A DNA stretch of 64,000 nt from the NCBI GenBank assembly GCA_903926565.1, contig CAIYJU010000191.1:28588-92587 (forward strand). Reading direction: 5' to 3'. Origin of the DNA: an uncultured Bacteroidales bacterium (lineage in GTDB: Bacteria; Bacteroidota; Bacteroidia; Bacteroidales; FEN-979). The notes below the pieces were generated by a model, which searched no databases, was not told the origin of the DNA, and saw nothing but the letters and a program-made list of their open reading frames with translations. Positions 52,345 through 61,919 of the stretch are shown one piece after another. Position numbers and translations under genes: made by a program. Numbering within the stretch: position 1 is the stretch's first letter; each line of letters starts with the position of its first letter.

Positions 52345-55300
52345 ATGAAAAAGATCTTTTTACTTTCAGTCCTGGGTTTTTTCTTTTGTGGATATTCAAT
52401 TTCAGAATCATTTTCACAGAATCCGGAAAAAAACTCAAAAACGTACAGCAATTATCCTTATGCATTCGAAGAGGAATGGATAGAGGTGATGTTCTCAGGT
52501 GAATCAAAAGTGAGGATTCGTAATGGAAATCTAACGGATCTCACAACCCGGGCATTGCTCGGGGTTGATGACATCCTGAATGAATTGCAGTGGCACACAT
52601 GGCAGCGACTGACCGATTTGCCGGAAACAACAATCGATAACTGGGAAACAAACGGTGAACGCAACACAGGCGAAGACATTTATAATCTGAACAACATCTA
52701 CCGGTTAAAGATTCCAAAAGGAAATGATATCTGGAAGATAGCAGAAAGACTTGAGGCCCTGCCAGGGATTTATCTCGCAAAACCTGTTCCGAAACCAGTA
52801 CCCTTGCCGAACCCCGGAAACTACCAGTCGCAGCAAGGCTATCTGAATCCTGCCGCAAATAATCCAACCGGTGTTGATGCGCTCTATGCATGGACACAAA
52901 CAGGGGGAACAGGAACCGGGGTAACCATTTGCGACCTGGAGTACAGCTGGAATTACAACCATGCCGATATAACCAAAGCGGTCGGATCACAAATAAACCC
53001 GAATACCATCACCGATCCGTTCAACGACAACAATCATGGTACGGCAGTTCTTGGGGAACTGGTATCTGACAACAACGGATGGGGAACCACAGGTATCTGT
53101 TACGGAGCAGGTTTGAAAACCTGCGGCACTTACTGGGGAGGCACATGGAATCCGGCAGGCGCCATATACTATGCAATTTCAAGCCTTTACGCCGGAGATG
53201 TAATACTCCTGGAACAGCAATGGGACTATACCGGATCAGGAGGCTATGTACCATTGGAATGGTACACGAATACTACCCCAGGCGCCCAGACCAACAACGC
53301 GGTGTATGCAGCTATTGTTAACGCCATCGCCAATGGAATTCATGTGGTTGAGGCAGGAGGAAATGGCAACATCAACACCGGAAATATGACATGGTATGGA
53401 AATTCGGGCGCAATTATCGTCGGAGCCGGTGGAGCCTATACGGGTGGAACATATATTGAGGGGAACCTGCAGCGTCTCTCCTTTTCCAGTTATGGCCCAC
53501 GGTTCGATTTACAAGGGTGGGGGGAAAATGTCTTCACTACCGGTTACGGAACATATTACAATACCCAGGGCCCGAACTACTATTACAGGGCCGATTTCAA
53601 TGGAACTTCGAGTGCTTCACCCATCGTGGCCGGTGCCCTTGCCTGTGTTGAAGGATATTATCTTGCGAATGTCTCGGCAACCCCGCCTACGCCGGCCAAC
53701 ATGCGTACCTGGCTGGCCACTTACGGCACTGCACAGGTAACGCCACCTGCGGGGAATATAGGCCCAAGGCCCGATATCAAAACTACCATGCAAAGTTTCG
53801 TTATTGCCACCATGGATTTTGGTGATGCCCCCGATGTTCCCTATTTTACCCTAATGGCATCGAATGGAGCCAGGCACACCAATACGGGGCTGAGCCTAGG
53901 ACCTTTGATTGATGTTGAATTTAACGGCCAGCCCAACGGCACAGCAACCGGCGATGACATTAATCCGGCAACTGGTGACGACGAAGACGGAGTTATGTTT
54001 ACCAGTTTGCTCACTCCCGGGCAACTGGCCACCGTGCAGGTTATGGTAAATATGCCATGTATTCTGGATGCATGGGTCGATTTTAACAAGATGAATGCCT
54101 GGGCTGATCCGGGTGAACAAATTTTTGTGAGTGTTCCATTGACAGGGGGCATGAACCTTTTATCCTTCCTGGTACCTGCCAACGCCATGCCATTTGTCAC
54201 ATTTGCCAGGTTCAGAGTCAGCGGACAAGGTGGCCTGCAGTTTTTCGGTTATGCTCCCAATGGCGAGGTTGAAGATTACCAGGTCATGATTGAACAGATG
54301 AATACCGATTTCGGGGATGCGCCAGATCCGGCATATCCAACCAAGCTTGCTTCAAATGGGGCAAGGCATGATAATATCGGGGTAAATATCATGATGGGGT
54401 TGATAAAGGATTTTGAACCGGACGGACAGCCCAACTTCGCTGCTACCGGCGATGACCTGAGCAACCTTCAGGATGAGGATGGTGTTCTTTTCATCACCCC
54501 GATGTTGCAGGGCCAGCCTGCGACCGTAACAGTTAACTCAAACTTCGCGGGTGCCTTATTGCATGCATGGATCGACTTTAATGCCGATGGCGACTGGGCC
54601 GATGTGGGTGAACAAATCGCAACGAATGTATCCACTGTTGCCGGTCCGAATATGATCAACTTCATCGTTCCTGCAAATGCAGTTATTGGTCCGACCTATT
54701 CAAGGTTCCGTCTCACGACCGTCCCCAATCTGTCATATACCGGACTGGCATCAAACGGTGAAGTGGAAGATTACAGAATTATGATTGAGCCTGCACCGCA
54801 ACCTGAACTGGATTTTGGTGACGCTCCGGATCCGCTCTATCCGACATTACTTGCCAGCAATGGTGCGCGACATACAATTGACCAGGTAACCTACCTCGGC
54901 CCCCAGGTTGATGGTGAACCCGACGGGCAGCCCGACCCCATGGCATTGGGTGATGACATGGACATCATGTTTCCTCCCCCCAACGATGATGAAGATGGTG
55001 TGTTTTTCATGAATCCATGGATCCCAAATCAAACGGCGAATCTCAATGTATTGGCTTCGGTGCCGGGGTTCCTGAATGTTTGGGTAGACTTTAACGGTAA
55101 TGGATCATGGGCTGACCCGGGCGACCAGGTCTTTCTTGATGTAATGCTGATTCCCGGGCCTAACATGCTGACATTTAATGTACCTGGAAACACTACCGTC
55201 GGTTCCAAATTTACGAGGTTCAGGTTTTGCACGCTGCAGGGGCTGGGATTCCTGGGGCTGGCACCAAATGGTGAAGTAGAGGATTATTCGGTAAATATTG

Positions 55301-56901
55301 AACCACAACCAGATCAATTGGACTGGGGTGACGCTCCCGACCCTACCTATCCGACCCTGAATGTAAATGGCGGGGCAAGCCACATCATTGATGGAATCAC
55401 ATACCTGGGTTTACAGATAGATGGTGAACCGGATGGTCAACAAACCCTTGCAGCTGATGGTGATGATATTGCCAATCTTGACGATGAGGACGGGGTTGTA
55501 TTCATGTGGCCTGTGGCCAAGGGAAATCCATGCAAAATCAAGGTAACAGCTTCAGTTGGAAATGCGCTGTTCAGCTGCTGGATCGATTTCAATGCAGATG
55601 GCGACTGGGCAGACCCCAACGAACAGGTTTTCGCAGATTTGAACCTGGTTGCAGGTGATAATTACCTGACATTCATAACCCCTGGAAATGTGGTTGCAGG
55701 TTCAACTTATGCACGGTGCCGTTTCAACCATCAACCTGCACTCTCCTACACCGGACCAGCCTCTGATGGTGAAGTGGAAGATTACAAAATCCTGACAACT
55801 GTGTATGGCGATTTAAAGTGGAGCCAGCCACCCGATCCGCTTTTCCCGGGCATGCATGCAACTGATATGAGTATATTGGCCGATGATTGGAAATGCAATG
55901 GTGAGGTCGTTACCGACCTTCACTGGTGGGGTAATTATGAAATGAGCGCCCAGGGATTGGAAAAAAGGGGAGCAGGAATTAATCATTTCATATTGAAGAT
56001 TTACGCCAATTCCAATTGCCTGCCTGCCAATCCAATCAAGAGTTATATTGTCCCTTTTAACCCACTGCTGGAGATCAACACAGGTTTGATAAACAATGAA
56101 GGGTCACCAATCTATAAATATGACTTCCTGCTTCCGGAGCCATTTATCCAGGTAAAGGATACAACATACTGGTTCTCGGTGCAGGCAATGTCAAACAATC
56201 CGGTGAATCCGCCTTCATGGCGCTGGCAGGAGGCAAACCGCTGGTTTTACCCTATTTTGTGCGGAGCTGCAACCAATGGAACCGGTGTGTGGCAAACCAT
56301 AACCTGGCCAACACCCGGATCGATGGTAAAATACACCGACCTGGCATTCGAAGTCAGTTCCTGGATCGTTGATACACTCTACTTGCAGAACATCAGTGTC
56401 ACAGCCGGGCAGATCCTGTGCTATGATGCCAACAATGTAATTGTTGTTGCGGGAAGCGGCACAACCTTCACTGTGAATCCTGGTGCCAGCGCAACAATGA
56501 TTGCCGGCCAAAAGATCATTTACAGGCCAGGCACTTCAGCCATTGCCGGATGCTATATGCATGGCTATATCAGCACAACAGGCCAGTTCTGTCCCCGTCT
56601 TCCTGTGATGACAGGGACTGAGACTGAACCGGAAAACACATTCACTGAGTCGATCGGAAAAACCTTACGAGCATACCCGAATCCAACAACAGGATCGATT
56701 TTGCTTGAGTTGACAAATCAGCCGGAAATTTCTTCAGCAACAGTTGAAGTTTATGGGATGATGGGTGATAAAATCCTCAGCGAAAGATATCCTCCGCAAA
56801 AAAGTTACGAACTATCACTGGCATTGCATCCCCGCGGAGTTTACCTTGTCAGGGTAATTACCGGAAAAGAGACCCGGATGGTGAAGGTTGTTTTAAAGTA
56901 G
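52345..56901 (+). CDS. Secreted subtilisin-like protease with GEVED repeats and T9SS sorting domain
   Basis: A 1518-residue secreted S8-family protease. A signal peptide (KIFLLSVLGFFFCGYSISE) is followed by a propeptide-like region (about 30-170). The peptidase domain (about 180-500) carries the triad: Asp197 in VTICDLEYSWN, His231 in NDNNHGTAVLGE and Ser422 in NGTSSASPIVAG, with an oxyanion Asn in EAGGNGN. Four GEVED domains follow (from about residue 490 to 1155), each starting FGDAPD or WGDAPD and ending GEVEDY. A further beta region comes next, then the C-terminal T9SS type A domain (RAYPNPTTGSILLEL, RGVYLVRVI). ATG 52345 starts the signal peptide; an upstream GTG in frame lacks one. It overlaps the convergent thrH by 9 bases. 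Confidence 0.93.
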   Translation: MKKIFLLSVLGFFFCGYSISESFSQNPEKNSKTYSNYPYAFEEEWIEVMFSGESKVRIRNGNLTDLTTRALLGVDDILNELQWHTWQRLTDLPETTIDNWETNGERNTGEDIYNLNNIYRLKIPKGNDIWKIAERLEALPGIYLAKPVPKPVPLPNPGNYQSQQGYLNPAANNPTGVDALYAWTQTGGTGTGVTICDLEYSWNYNHADITKAVGSQINPNTITDPFNDNNHGTAVLGELVSDNNGWGTTGICYGAGLKTCGTYWGGTWNPAGAIYYAISSLYAGDVILLEQQWDYTGSGGYVPLEWYTNTTPGAQTNNAVYAAIVNAIANGIHVVEAGGNGNINTGNMTWYGNSGAIIVGAGGAYTGGTYIEGNLQRLSFSSYGPRFDLQGWGENVFTTGYGTYYNTQGPNYYYRADFNGTSSASPIVAGALACVEGYYLANVSATPPTPANMRTWLATYGTAQVTPPAGNIGPRPDIKTTMQSFVIATMDFGDAPDVPYFTLMASNGARHTNTGLSLGPLIDVEFNGQPNGTATGDDINPATGDDEDGVMFTSLLTPGQLATVQVMVNMPCILDAWVDFNKMNAWADPGEQIFVSVPLTGGMNLLSFLVPANAMPFVTFARFRVSGQGGLQFFGYAPNGEVEDYQVMIEQMNTDFGDAPDPAYPTKLASNGARHDNIGVNIMMGLIKDFEPDGQPNFAATGDDLSNLQDEDGVLFITPMLQGQPATVTVNSNFAGALLHAWIDFNADGDWADVGEQIATNVSTVAGPNMINFIVPANAVIGPTYSRFRLTTVPNLSYTGLASNGEVEDYRIMIEPAPQPELDFGDAPDPLYPTLLASNGARHTIDQVTYLGPQVDGEPDGQPDPMALGDDMDIMFPPPNDDEDGVFFMNPWIPNQTANLNVLASVPGFLNVWVDFNGNGSWADPGDQVFLDVMLIPGPNMLTFNVPGNTTVGSKFTRFRFCTLQGLGFLGLAPNGEVEDYSVNIEPQPDQLDWGDAPDPTYPTLNVNGGASHIIDGITYLGLQIDGEPDGQQTLAADGDDIANLDDEDGVVFMWPVAKGNPCKIKVTASVGNALFSCWIDFNADGDWADPNEQVFADLNLVAGDNYLTFITPGNVVAGSTYARCRFNHQPALSYTGPASDGEVEDYKILTTVYGDLKWSQPPDPLFPGMHATDMSILADDWKCNGEVVTDLHWWGNYEMSAQGLEKRGAGINHFILKIYANSNCLPANPIKSYIVPFNPLLEINTGLINNEGSPIYKYDFLLPEPFIQVKDTTYWFSVQAMSNNPVNPPSWRWQEANRWFYPILCGAATNGTGVWQTITWPTPGSMVKYTDLAFEVSSWIVDTLYLQNISVTAGQILCYDANNVIVVAGSGTTFTVNPGASATMIAGQKIIYRPGTSAIAGCYMHGYISTTGQFCPRLPVMTGTETEPENTFTESIGKTLRAYPNPTTGSILLELTNQPEISSATVEVYGMMGDKILSERYPPQKSYELSLALHPRGVYLVRVITGKETRMVKVVLK

Positions 56902-57495
56902 AATACGTTTCAGAATCGTCTTTAACTCGTCATACTCAGTCACAACAGGAAACTCCGGGTAATCATCGACCACATTCTGCGGTGGCCGGAAAAGAATTCC
57001 GACATCAGCCTGTTTGAGCATGCTGATGTCGTTATAGGAATCGCCCATTGCGATTACCTGGTAGGTCAGCCCCTGCAATGCTTCAACAGTTTTACGTTTC
57101 GGATCGGGCTGTCTGAGTTTGTAATCAATGATCCGGTTTGTTTCGTCCATGACGAGTGTGTGGCAGAACAGGGTTGGCCGGCCAAGTTGTTTCATGAGTG
57201 GATCAGCAAACTGAATAAAAGTGTCGGACACCACGATCAATTGCGTGCGTTCCTTCACCCATTCAATGAACTCATTTGCACCGGGCAGGGGCCGGATTTG
57301 GGCAATAACATTCTGAATATCATTAAGCTTTAGCCCATGATGGTCTAAAATTTTCATTCGGCTTCGCATCAGCAGATTGTAATCTGGTTCATCGCGTGTG
57401 GTGCGACGGAGTTCATTGATTCCGGTTTTATCGGCTACATTGATCCATACTTCAGGAACAAAAACACCTTCGAGATCGGAGCAGAGAATATACAT
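56893..57495 (-). CDS. thrH: Bifunctional phosphoserine phosphatase/homoserine phosphotransferase ThrH
   Basis: A 200-residue HAD-family enzyme, the length of characterised ThrH. The N-terminus CSDLEGVFVPEVW carries the distinctive DLEG motif (Asp7 nucleophile, Glu9 in place of the usual second Asp). VVSDTFIQF holds the motif II Ser/Thr and MGDSYNDISMLKQADVGI is HAD motif IV. In Pseudomonas ThrH dephosphorylates phosphoserine and can transfer the phosphate to homoserine, the precursor of threonine. thrC lies 145 bases upstream on the same strand, which supports a threonine-pathway role. No serB or thrB is in the window. A nested inverted repeat lies just upstream. Its 3' end overlaps the subtilase gene. 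Confidence 0.92.
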   Translation of the reverse strand: MYILCSDLEGVFVPEVWINVADKTGINELRRTTRDEPDYNLLMRSRMKILDHHGLKLNDIQNVIAQIRPLPGANEFIEWVKERTQLIVVSDTFIQFADPLMKQLGRPTLFCHTLVMDETNRIIDYKLRQPDPKRKTVEALQGLTYQVIAMGDSYNDISMLKQADVGILFRPPQNVVDDYPEFPVVTEYDELKTILKRILL

Positions 57496-57552
57496 AATCG
57501 TTGAAAATTTTTAAACTTATTTTAAAACAATTCAAAATGCAGATAGCAAAGG

Positions 57553-57618
57553 CAAATGTCAAAATTGGGGGTAACTATACTTTAATCAGGATTAATAGCT
57601 CAAATACTTTGACATTTG
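57553..57618. repeat. Nested inverted repeats upstream of thrH
   Basis: CAAATGTCAAA (57553-57563) and TTTGACATTTG (57608-57618) are perfect inverted 11-base copies 44 bases apart. Between them lies TTAATCAGGATTAA (57582-57595), an exact 6-base inverted repeat around AG. The structure is in the thrC-thrH intergenic space. Confidence 0.6.
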
Positions 57619-57640
57619 GCTTTGGATTTTGATTTTTAAA

Positions 57641-59011
57641 CTAAAAATTTTTTAAGAGAAATTTTTTAAAATCCTGGTAATCAGCAGGCAAAACCGAATC
57701 GAATTCCGGTTTATCCTCAAGTCCTTTGAGGCTTTCAGGCAATGGAGGATCCAAACCGATCAGCCGGTGTATTTCCTCAGGAAATTTCGCAGGATGGGCG
57801 GTTTCCAGCGAAACACACAGCTGTTCAGGTCCAGGATCGTCGGGATTGGTTTTAAGATATTCGATCAACCCGGCCCAGCCCACCGCTCCGTGAGGTTCAA
57901 GCAACACTCCCCTTTTTGAATAGATTTCCCGGATGGTCTCCCTGGTCACCTGGTCTGAAACACTGACAGAGAAAATCTCTTTCCTCATCAGATCCATATC
58001 TGCGGGCTTATGAATCTTGCCCTGTTCATCCATGACTCCACCATACAGCGCAACAAGCCTGGCCAGGTTGCTCGGGTGGCCGACATTCATCGCGCTGGAA
58101 ATACAATTTCGTGATGGCTCGATTTTATTATACAAACCAGTTGCAAGGTAACCAGGAAACTCATCATTTGCATTTGTTGCAATGATGAATTTTTTCACCG
58201 GCAGTCCCATTTTCATCGCCAGGACACCACCCATCATATCGCCAAAATTACCGGACGGAACAGAAAAAACGATGTTTTCCTGATTATTTTTCGCTGTCAA
58301 ACGTGAGTATGCATAGAAATAATAGACAATTTGAGGTATCAGCCGGCCTATGTTGATGGAATTGGCAGATGAAAGGCACAAATGGTCCAGGCCGGGGTCA
58401 GAAAACGCCAGTTTGACCAGGGCCTGGCAATCATCGAATTTGGCATCCAGCGCCAGAACATGAATGTTTTTCCCAAGGGTGGTCATCTGTTTGCGCTGTC
58501 GTTCAGTTACCTCGGCACGTGGAAAGAGGACCACCACCTGGATATTATCCAGTCCGTAAAATGCATTGGCCACTGCACTACCTGTGTCTCCGGAGGTAGC
58601 AGTCAGGATCAGCAAATTATTCCCGCTTTGTTTCAGATAATACTGCATCAGCCGTGCCATCATCCGGGCAGCAAAATCCTTGAATGAGGCGGTCGGTCCC
58701 TGGTCCAGGCGCATGATGTATTTCCTGTCATACACTTTTTCAAGCGGAACCGGGAAATTATAAGCATCCTGAACGAGTGCAAGCAAGTCTCCATCTCCGA
58801 TCTCCCCAACCAAAAATCTGCGGATGATATCGAATGCAATTTCAAAATATGGCATTCGGGAATAATTGTTTATTTCTTCCCGGGTTACCTGCGGGATGGA
58901 TTGCGGCAGATAGAGCCCTTTGTCGGGGGCCAGGCCTTTCAGCAACGCATTGCTGAAAGTAACAACCCCCGCTTCCAGGTTTGTCGAGTAATAAAGTAAC
59001 GTTTGTTCCAT
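57641..59011 (-). CDS. thrC: Threonine synthase
   Basis: A 456-residue PLP enzyme converting O-phosphohomoserine to threonine. It has the long-form N-terminus (LLYYSTNLEAGVVTFSNALLKGLAPDKGLYLP), PLP Lys111 in DQGPTASFKDFAARMM, the TSGDTGSAVANAF loop, FSVPSGNFGDMMGGVLA and HPAKFPEEI near the C-terminus. The length fits the E. coli type (428) with slight extension. The ATG at 59011 is chosen. A longer frame would begin inside the upstream gene, whose stop (59013-59015) is one base away, so the two genes are translationally coupled. ThrH lies downstream. Confidence 0.95.
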   Translation of the reverse strand: MEQTLLYYSTNLEAGVVTFSNALLKGLAPDKGLYLPQSIPQVTREEINNYSRMPYFEIAFDIIRRFLVGEIGDGDLLALVQDAYNFPVPLEKVYDRKYIMRLDQGPTASFKDFAARMMARLMQYYLKQSGNNLLILTATSGDTGSAVANAFYGLDNIQVVVLFPRAEVTERQRKQMTTLGKNIHVLALDAKFDDCQALVKLAFSDPGLDHLCLSSANSINIGRLIPQIVYYFYAYSRLTAKNNQENIVFSVPSGNFGDMMGGVLAMKMGLPVKKFIIATNANDEFPGYLATGLYNKIEPSRNCISSAMNVGHPSNLARLVALYGGVMDEQGKIHKPADMDLMRKEIFSVSVSDQVTRETIREIYSKRGVLLEPHGAVGWAGLIEYLKTNPDDPGPEQLCVSLETAHPAKFPEEIHRLIGLDPPLPESLKGLEDKPEFDSVLPADYQDFKKFLLKNF

Positions 59012-59012
59012 T

Positions 59013-60248
59013 TTAATATGCCTGCGGATACTTCCCGGTTTTAAAATCCTCTTTGACGATCGGCTCACTATCGATCTTTTCAAAAGCTTGCGCCAGGTCG
59101 TCAATCAGATCTTTTTCATCTTCGATTCCTACTGAAAAACGGATCATTGAAGGAGAGATTCCTGCTTTGCGCATCTCTGCCTCACCCATGGCAGAATGGG
59201 TGGTTGATGCAGGATGTGTCACAATCGAACGGCAGGTGCCAAGATGTGTTGCATGGGTCATCACCCGCAGTGCGTCGATGAAGCGGGTTGCATGCTGGTA
59301 TGTTCCATCAAGTTCAAAGGACATAAGGGAACTGCAACCCTTCATCTGTGGTTCAATCATTTTATGGTATGGATTGGAAGCCAGCCCGGGATAGTTGACA
59401 TTTTTCACCCTGGAATGTCCTTCAAGATACGTTGCTACCGCCAATGCGTTTTCACAATGCCTTTCCATCCTGAGCGACAAGGTTTCAAGCCCGTTCAGGC
59501 TGAGCCAGGCATTGAACGGGGCCATGGCCGGGCCCAGGTATCGAAGGCTGCTCTGACGGATACCCTCTACTAACTTTTTTGTTCCGCATATAATTCCTCC
59601 AAGGCTGGTGGCATTTCCGCAAATATATTTTGTGGTGGAGTGCACCACCACGTCGGCACCAAGCAGAACAGGCTGCTGCAATGCCGGGGTAGTAATGGTA
59701 TTATCGACCACAAGCGGCAGGTTTTTCGATTTGGCCAGGGCTGCAAGTGCGGGAATATCGGCAATGAATAAAGATGGATTACTCGGGCTCTCCACAAAAA
59801 GAAACCTGGTCCTGGGAGTGATCGCAGCGGCCCAGGCTTCGATTGAGTCAGGATTGGTAACCCAGTTTACCGATGCCCCCATCTTTGGGAGACCAACATT
59901 AAACAATCCGAAAGTACCACCATAAACTCTGTTTGAGGAGACCACGTCATCTCCGGGGTTCAGCAAATGGTGAGCCAGTAAAAAAATAGCCGACATACCG
60001 GAAGCAGCAGCAATGGCGCCTTCCGTATTTTCCAGGGCAGCCATGCGGTTTTCAAACACCTGGACCGTTGGATTATCCCAGCGTCCATAAGTAAATCCGG
60101 GCTTTTCGCCTGAAAAAATTGCAGCCGCCTCCTGGGCGTCAAGGTAGGGATAGGCAACCGACTGATAAATCGGGACTGACATTGAATCCGGATGAAATTC
60201 TGTTTTCCCGGCATGAATGGCTTTTGTGTTAAATCCACGGTTTGGCAT
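59013..60248 (-). CDS. Homoserine-type PLP enzyme (MetY/MetZ-like sulfhydrylase)
   Basis: A 411-residue PLP enzyme of the trans-sulfuration superfamily. GFNTKAIHAGKTEF is the typical MetY/MetZ/MGL opening. Other signs: FTYGRWDNPTVQVFENRMAALE, AASGMSAIFLL, VYGGTF, VVDNTITTPALQ and VVHSTTKYICGNATSLGG with PLP Lys207. The GNATSLGG sequence is as in O-acetylhomoserine sulfhydrylases, so making homocysteine from an activated homoserine is the best guess. Its stop is one base from the thrC start, and both use homoserine-derived substrates. ATG 60248 is used; ATG 60260 (MEVP...) is possible and has a GGAGG just after it that could serve 60248. No clear SAM riboswitch was seen upstream. Confidence 0.88.
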   Translation of the reverse strand: MPNRGFNTKAIHAGKTEFHPDSMSVPIYQSVAYPYLDAQEAAAIFSGEKPGFTYGRWDNPTVQVFENRMAALENTEGAIAAASGMSAIFLLAHHLLNPGDDVVSSNRVYGGTFGLFNVGLPKMGASVNWVTNPDSIEAWAAAITPRTRFLFVESPSNPSLFIADIPALAALAKSKNLPLVVDNTITTPALQQPVLLGADVVVHSTTKYICGNATSLGGIICGTKKLVEGIRQSSLRYLGPAMAPFNAWLSLNGLETLSLRMERHCENALAVATYLEGHSRVKNVNYPGLASNPYHKMIEPQMKGCSSLMSFELDGTYQHATRFIDALRVMTHATHLGTCRSIVTHPASTTHSAMGEAEMRKAGISPSMIRFSVGIEDEKDLIDDLAQAFEKIDSEPIVKEDFKTGKYPQAY

Positions 60249-60301
60249 AGGGACCTCCATTTTTAATGAATGAAAAGTTTATTATGAGCAATTTTACATC
60301 A

Positions 60302-60309
60302 CAAACTTA
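60302..60309 (-). promoter_or_regulatory. -7 box of the MetY-like/thrC operon
   Basis: CAAACTTA on the plus strand is TAAGTTTG on the minus strand, 53 bases before the ATG at 60248. A TTTG (CAAA at 60333-60336) 23 bases upstream may be the -33 element. Confidence 0.45.
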
Positions 60310-60464
60310 ATTAAAATAGATATAAACATCAACAAACCTGTAAAACAATTTCCATGTCGAAGGGTCTGATCACATTAATTCACCTACACTCAAAAAAGAA
60401 CTGTGTCAGATTTCTTTGTTACTTTGCGGGTTGAACCAATGAAACAACGATTACATCTTCAGCC

Positions 60465-61907
60465 ATGAAAAAAAATATTTTTATTACCATGATCATTCCA
60501 ATCATTGCAATTGCTTTGATCAGCCCGCTAATTACCTCTGCACAGATTAGTCTTTCGATGAAAGAACTTAAAGGGACCTGGTCCGGAGCCCTGAAAATTC
60601 AAGGCAAGCAGTTGCGCCTTGTCATGAATGTGATGTTCAGTGAGACTGACAGCCTGATCGTTACCTTCGACAGTCCTGACCAGGGAGTACTTGATCTTCC
60701 GACCAGCAAAGTTGTTTTGGAGGAGAGATTACTGGATATTTCAGCCGATGCGATCGGAGGTAGTTTTGCCGGCAAAGTAAATGAGGGGATCGATTCAATT
60801 GCCGGATCATGGAAACAGGGTGGAATGTCATTCCCAATCGTTCTGGTTCGGGAAGGAAAACGAGTGACACTCAACAGGCCCCAGGAGCCGAAGCCCCCTT
60901 TCCCTTACCGGATTGAGGAGGTTACTTTTCCCGGAACCAAAGGGGAGTTTGATCTAGCCGGGACGTTGACACTGCCTGAAAACAAAGGTCATTATCCTGT
61001 CGCCATCCTGCTCTCCGGTTCAGGACCTCAAAACCGGAATGAAGAGCTTGTGGGACACAAACCTTTCCTGCTACTGGCCGATTACCTCACCCGCCAGGGA
61101 ATTGCAGTTCTTAGGTATGATGACCGTGGTGTTGCGATGTCGAAAGGTGATTTTAAATCAGCCACTTCATTCGATTTTGCCACGGATGCTGAAGCTGCGC
61201 TTGATTTTTTGAAGCATCATCCTGAAATTGACACCACCAGAATTGGATTTATCGGGCACAGCGAAGGCGGCATTCTGGCTCCCATCGTAGCATCCTACCG
61301 GAAAGATGTGGCGTTTATCATCCTTATGGCCGGACCAGGTCTTACGGGAGAACAAATTCTTCTCCTTCAATCGGCACTTATTTCGAAAAGTGAGGGGGCG
61401 GATGAAAGCGCCATAAAAATAAATGAAAAACTCAGTAAGGACATATACAGTATCCTGAAGAAAAACCGTGACAACACAAGAGCAGCTGAAAAGATCAGAT
61501 TGCTGTTTGCAGATCTTGACAAGAAGAATGCAAAAGATACCAGCTACCATCCAATGTCAAAGAAAGAGGTCAACGCCCAGATCGAAAGCCTTACTTCGCC
61601 GTGGTTTCGCTGCTTTCTTACCCTTAACCCTGAAGAATATCTTTCAAAGGTGACCTGCCCGTTACTTGCAATCAATGGAAGCCTCGATCTTCAGGTTCCG
61701 TCGAAGGAGAATCTCGAAGCCATTGAAAAAGCACTGATCTTTGGAGGAAATTCAACTTATGTTACGGAAGAACTTCCGGGATTGAATCACCTGTTCCAAA
61801 CAGCCAAAACCGGCAGCCCGTCGGAATACGCCAAAATCGAAGAAACCATCTCCCCGACAGCTCTTGAGCTGATAGGGAAATGGCTTCTTAAGAATGTTGT
61901 CAAGTAA
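60465..61907 (+). CDS. Exported alpha/beta-hydrolase
   Basis: A 480-residue exported hydrolase. The signal peptide (IIAIALISPLITSAQ) is followed by a beta-rich N-terminal domain (about 25-145) with MKELKGTWSGALKIQG. The alpha/beta-hydrolase domain has YPVAILLSGSGPQNRNE (oxyanion region), Ser266 in IGFIGHSEGGILAP, Asp408 in NGSLDLQVP and His442 in GLNHLFQ: a full triad. This fits the large dienelactone-hydrolase/peptidase-like group (COG1073), whose members act on esters or peptides; substrate is unknown. It is between convergently and divergently arranged genes. A near-match to the -7 box (TACTTTG) lies at about 60420-60426. Confidence 0.88.
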   Translation: MKKNIFITMIIPIIAIALISPLITSAQISLSMKELKGTWSGALKIQGKQLRLVMNVMFSETDSLIVTFDSPDQGVLDLPTSKVVLEERLLDISADAIGGSFAGKVNEGIDSIAGSWKQGGMSFPIVLVREGKRVTLNRPQEPKPPFPYRIEEVTFPGTKGEFDLAGTLTLPENKGHYPVAILLSGSGPQNRNEELVGHKPFLLLADYLTRQGIAVLRYDDRGVAMSKGDFKSATSFDFATDAEAALDFLKHHPEIDTTRIGFIGHSEGGILAPIVASYRKDVAFIILMAGPGLTGEQILLLQSALISKSEGADESAIKINEKLSKDIYSILKKNRDNTRAAEKIRLLFADLDKKNAKDTSYHPMSKKEVNAQIESLTSPWFRCFLTLNPEEYLSKVTCPLLAINGSLDLQVPSKENLEAIEKALIFGGNSTYVTEELPGLNHLFQTAKTGSPSEYAKIEETISPTALELIGKWLLKNVVK

Positions 61908-61919
61908 AAAGACAACCTG

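Noticed and set aside
50824..60464. SAM-type riboswitches upstream of the two sulfur-amino-acid PLP genes
   Set aside because: The leaders are short and A/T-rich. Neither the conserved SAM-I core nor a terminator/antiterminator pair was seen.
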